From assembly GCA_035582835.1 (NCBI GenBank), contig JAYKAV010002728.1:343703-407702 (forward strand): DNA of 64,000 nt, given 5' to 3'. The translations under genes were made by a program, and so were the position numbers. The DNA is from Phoebastria nigripes. Its lineage: Eukaryota; Chordata; Aves; Procellariiformes; Diomedeidae. The notes under the pieces are model-generated. The model was not told the origin of the DNA. It saw only the letters and a list, made by a program, of their open reading frames with translations, and ran no database searches. Positions within the stretch are counted from its first letter, which is position 1. Each line of letters begins with the position of its first letter. Positions 61,901-64,000 of this stretch are shown here, in pieces.

Positions 61901-64000
61901 ATCACATAGTGTATTAAGTGTTCTTGGATGTGGCTGTATTCTCAACCTTTCAGTGACTGGCAAGTATGTTATACCCAAACCAGGCATGGCGCCTGCATAG
62001 TCCTTGAAAAAGGATATTGTAGAAGATCCTGATAATGGTTTTTAGAGGGGTTTTGTTGAAATGTTTTCATAACTTCTTTGTAAAATTATTATAAGTAAAA
62101 TCAAATTTAAAGCAGTCTTTCCCTACCATGTAAAAAACCCTATTCCCCTGTGTTTCTGGAAATGGTACAATAGCATCGGGGTAGTTCAGCTAGTCTAATT
62201 TTCTGAGCAATATTTTTTATAAGCAAGGGTGCTTTCCCAATGTTCACAGACATGGAGAACTAAAAGTAAAAAGCCTGGTTTCATTATCATTAAATGCAAC
62301 GGGCTGTAACCTGACTTTTTCTATTACACAGAGAAATTTAATCTAAACAATGCAAATAAAAAAGAAAATGTGCATAGACTATTTCATGAACCAACCAGTG
62401 AAGTTAACATAGAAGAATTCCAGATAGCCAAACAGCAGTTAGCAGCTAATAATACTATTGCTAAAATAGTACTGAGACCCCCTACTCTTTTTATAAGTTT
62501 ATGCCTGATTGAATAATAGAGTATACTATGAGAAGCATAGTGTGTGTACACTAAACCACTGTGATCAGACATAAAGAATTGCAGGACAAAATGGTGTCGA
62601 TTGACATTTTATGAATAGGATAGCCCCAAGCCCTGATTCAAACACACGTGCCTGCAAAAATGGTAGTCTTTCCTCGGTTTTGAGGGCTGTCAAGTGTGAT
62701 TTATACAGTTGCAAGATAAGCAAACATATACATGAGGGCTCCATCATGCCCTAATGCATCCAGTGCATGACTGGGCCTGTATTCCTGACTGCACTTCAGG
62801 GTAAAAGGATCACTGATAAATCAAGACAAGCAGCGTTTCCTTGTTATCTTTTCCAGGTGACAAACTGAATCACAGATTTGCTGGATGCTCAGAAGACACT
62901 TCAGAAACTGAAAGTAGCCTAGAGTCACAAAAATTCTTTCTCCCCACTCCAAAAATATTTGTTACCCATTAGTATAGTGGAGATCTGCTCTAATATTCTT
63001 GACTAGCTGCTATTGATACTGATTTTTTTTTTTTTAAACAGATTTTTCTAATTCCTGTATCGAGCAGGGTGGCTAACAGTAATAAAATAATAAGTATCTG
63101 AGGAACTCAACATGTGTTTTTATATACCATTCAGAGTGATCCAAAGGTTCTCTCCAAGGGAGCCTGAGCAGTCTTATGTGTTGGGAGTTTGCGTTGTTCA
63201 TTAGAATTTAACAAGAATCAACATAACAGCATCCATGCTACTAAATATAATTTAGTTTTTGAAAGGACTAATTTAAAACATTTTAGAGAAGTAGAAATTG
63301 AAAATTACAATGCAGAGGATTCTATTTTTTGTGGTCAAGAATTAATTTATGCCAGTAACATTTGAATTAAGTATCACCATTTTCTTATTCAAGACGTTTG
63401 GAGGGTCATTTTTCTTTGAAAACATGGGCCAAAAAATTCCAGACACCACCTAAGGTGAGTAGTAGCAAGCAAAAAAATTAGTTGGGAGCCATGGTTTGGA
63501 GTATTTGATTTTGGGTATTGGGCTTACCAGCTGTAAAAATGATTGAACTGAGCTATAATACTATTCGTGGTTTATCTTCCTCTTTCTGTGAAAGCATTGA
63601 AAGAAAAATATACATCCAAATGATTGCTCAGACCCTGCAAAAGGAGTTAGACTTTTTCCTGGAAATAGGCATCTCCTGATGTGGCTGTTACAGGTGACTT
63701 CTCCCCCCGCACCCCAAAAGGTTGTCTCAAAGACCCCTTTATAGAGGAGACCACAAGTAATACTGTGAAACATTCCTGCTCTCCTGCTTTACAGTCTCTG
63801 TAAACAAGCATTAGCTTAGATCAGAGAGTGTGGACACAAGATAACCCCTTCTGCAAACAGTGTATGACTTCTAAAGCTAACACAGCAAATATGTTGTCTC
63901 TCTCCCTGGACCCTTCACTCAGGAGAAGGGAGTCTCCTCATAACTCAGCAGTCAAAGGATTCTTTGATGTGTTTGAGTCTCTGTGCCGAGATCCCTGCTC
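58945..64000. other. Non-coding sequence to the window end
   Basis: About 5 kb with no supported gene. The only named item is the palindromic repeat near 61.4 kb. Short T or A runs occur at 60566-60576, 59681-59690 and 63022-63035. No open frame exceeds about 75 codons. Confidence 0.55.
61393..61462. repeat. Imperfect palindromic repeat, old family
   Basis: The left arm (TTGGTGTAAACTGG, from about 61400) is an imperfect inverted copy of the right arm (CCACATTATACCAGC, to about 61458). The centre reads 'ctccactgacttcactaa'. This arrangement (a 'gtgtaaa..ggagta..ctccactgacttcaatgg' type palindrome) is one I associate with an old repeat frequent in sauropsid genomes. I cannot name it reliably. 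It may be a remnant of a small DNA transposon. Confidence 0.45.

Noticed and set aside
1..64000. CRISPR arrays, operons, bacterial-style genes or phage
   Set aside because: No regularly spaced repeats, ribosome-binding sites or packed long frames; the sequence is vertebrate-like throughout.

Overview
The window looks like non-coding DNA from a vertebrate nuclear genome, most likely a bird. It is AT-rich and CpG-poor, has no bacterial-style gene packing, and is full of short homopolymer and microsatellite tracts. Its recognisable interspersed repeats are CR1-type LINE fragments and one endogenous-retrovirus LTR. I recognise that LTR sequence as an ERVL-type family common in neoavian birds. That recognition is from memory and not from a search.

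I found no protein-coding gene, tRNA, rRNA or other RNA gene that I can defend. Open frames up to about 150 codons occur on both strands, often overlapping in several frames. They show no family motifs, and several lie inside repeats or low-complexity tracts. The window is best read as intergenic sequence, or as part of a very large intron.

Layout: 1-4235 featureless; about 4236-5050 a very old CR1/L3-like LINE tail (minus), next to an 18-bp tandem duplication; 5093-21687 mostly unique sequence, with a possible CR1 tail near 16.5 kb and a 42-codon frame at 19.6 kb behind a splice-acceptor-like site; about 21688-21905 and 31595-31815 two inverted copies of an old repeat I cannot name; 25991-26108 a pyrimidine tract; 31190-31295 a small CpG cluster; 37079-37212 a purine tract; 38249-39160 a GC-richer, LTR-like segment; about 39495-40345 a CR1 fragment carrying decayed reverse-transcriptase sequence (minus); about 51105-51235 an L2/MIR-like relic; 52851-53345 a CR1 3' tail (minus); 58395-58939 a complete solo LTR with a perfect 5-bp target duplication; 61393-61462 an imperfect palindromic repeat.

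The insertions differ in age. The L3-like, L2/MIR-like and unnamed repeats are heavily diverged, the two CR1 pieces are intermediate, and the solo LTR is clearly the youngest. I see no new multi-gene system here. The points most worth following are the unnamed repeat pair, the LTR-like GC-rich block and the small frame at 19.6 kb.
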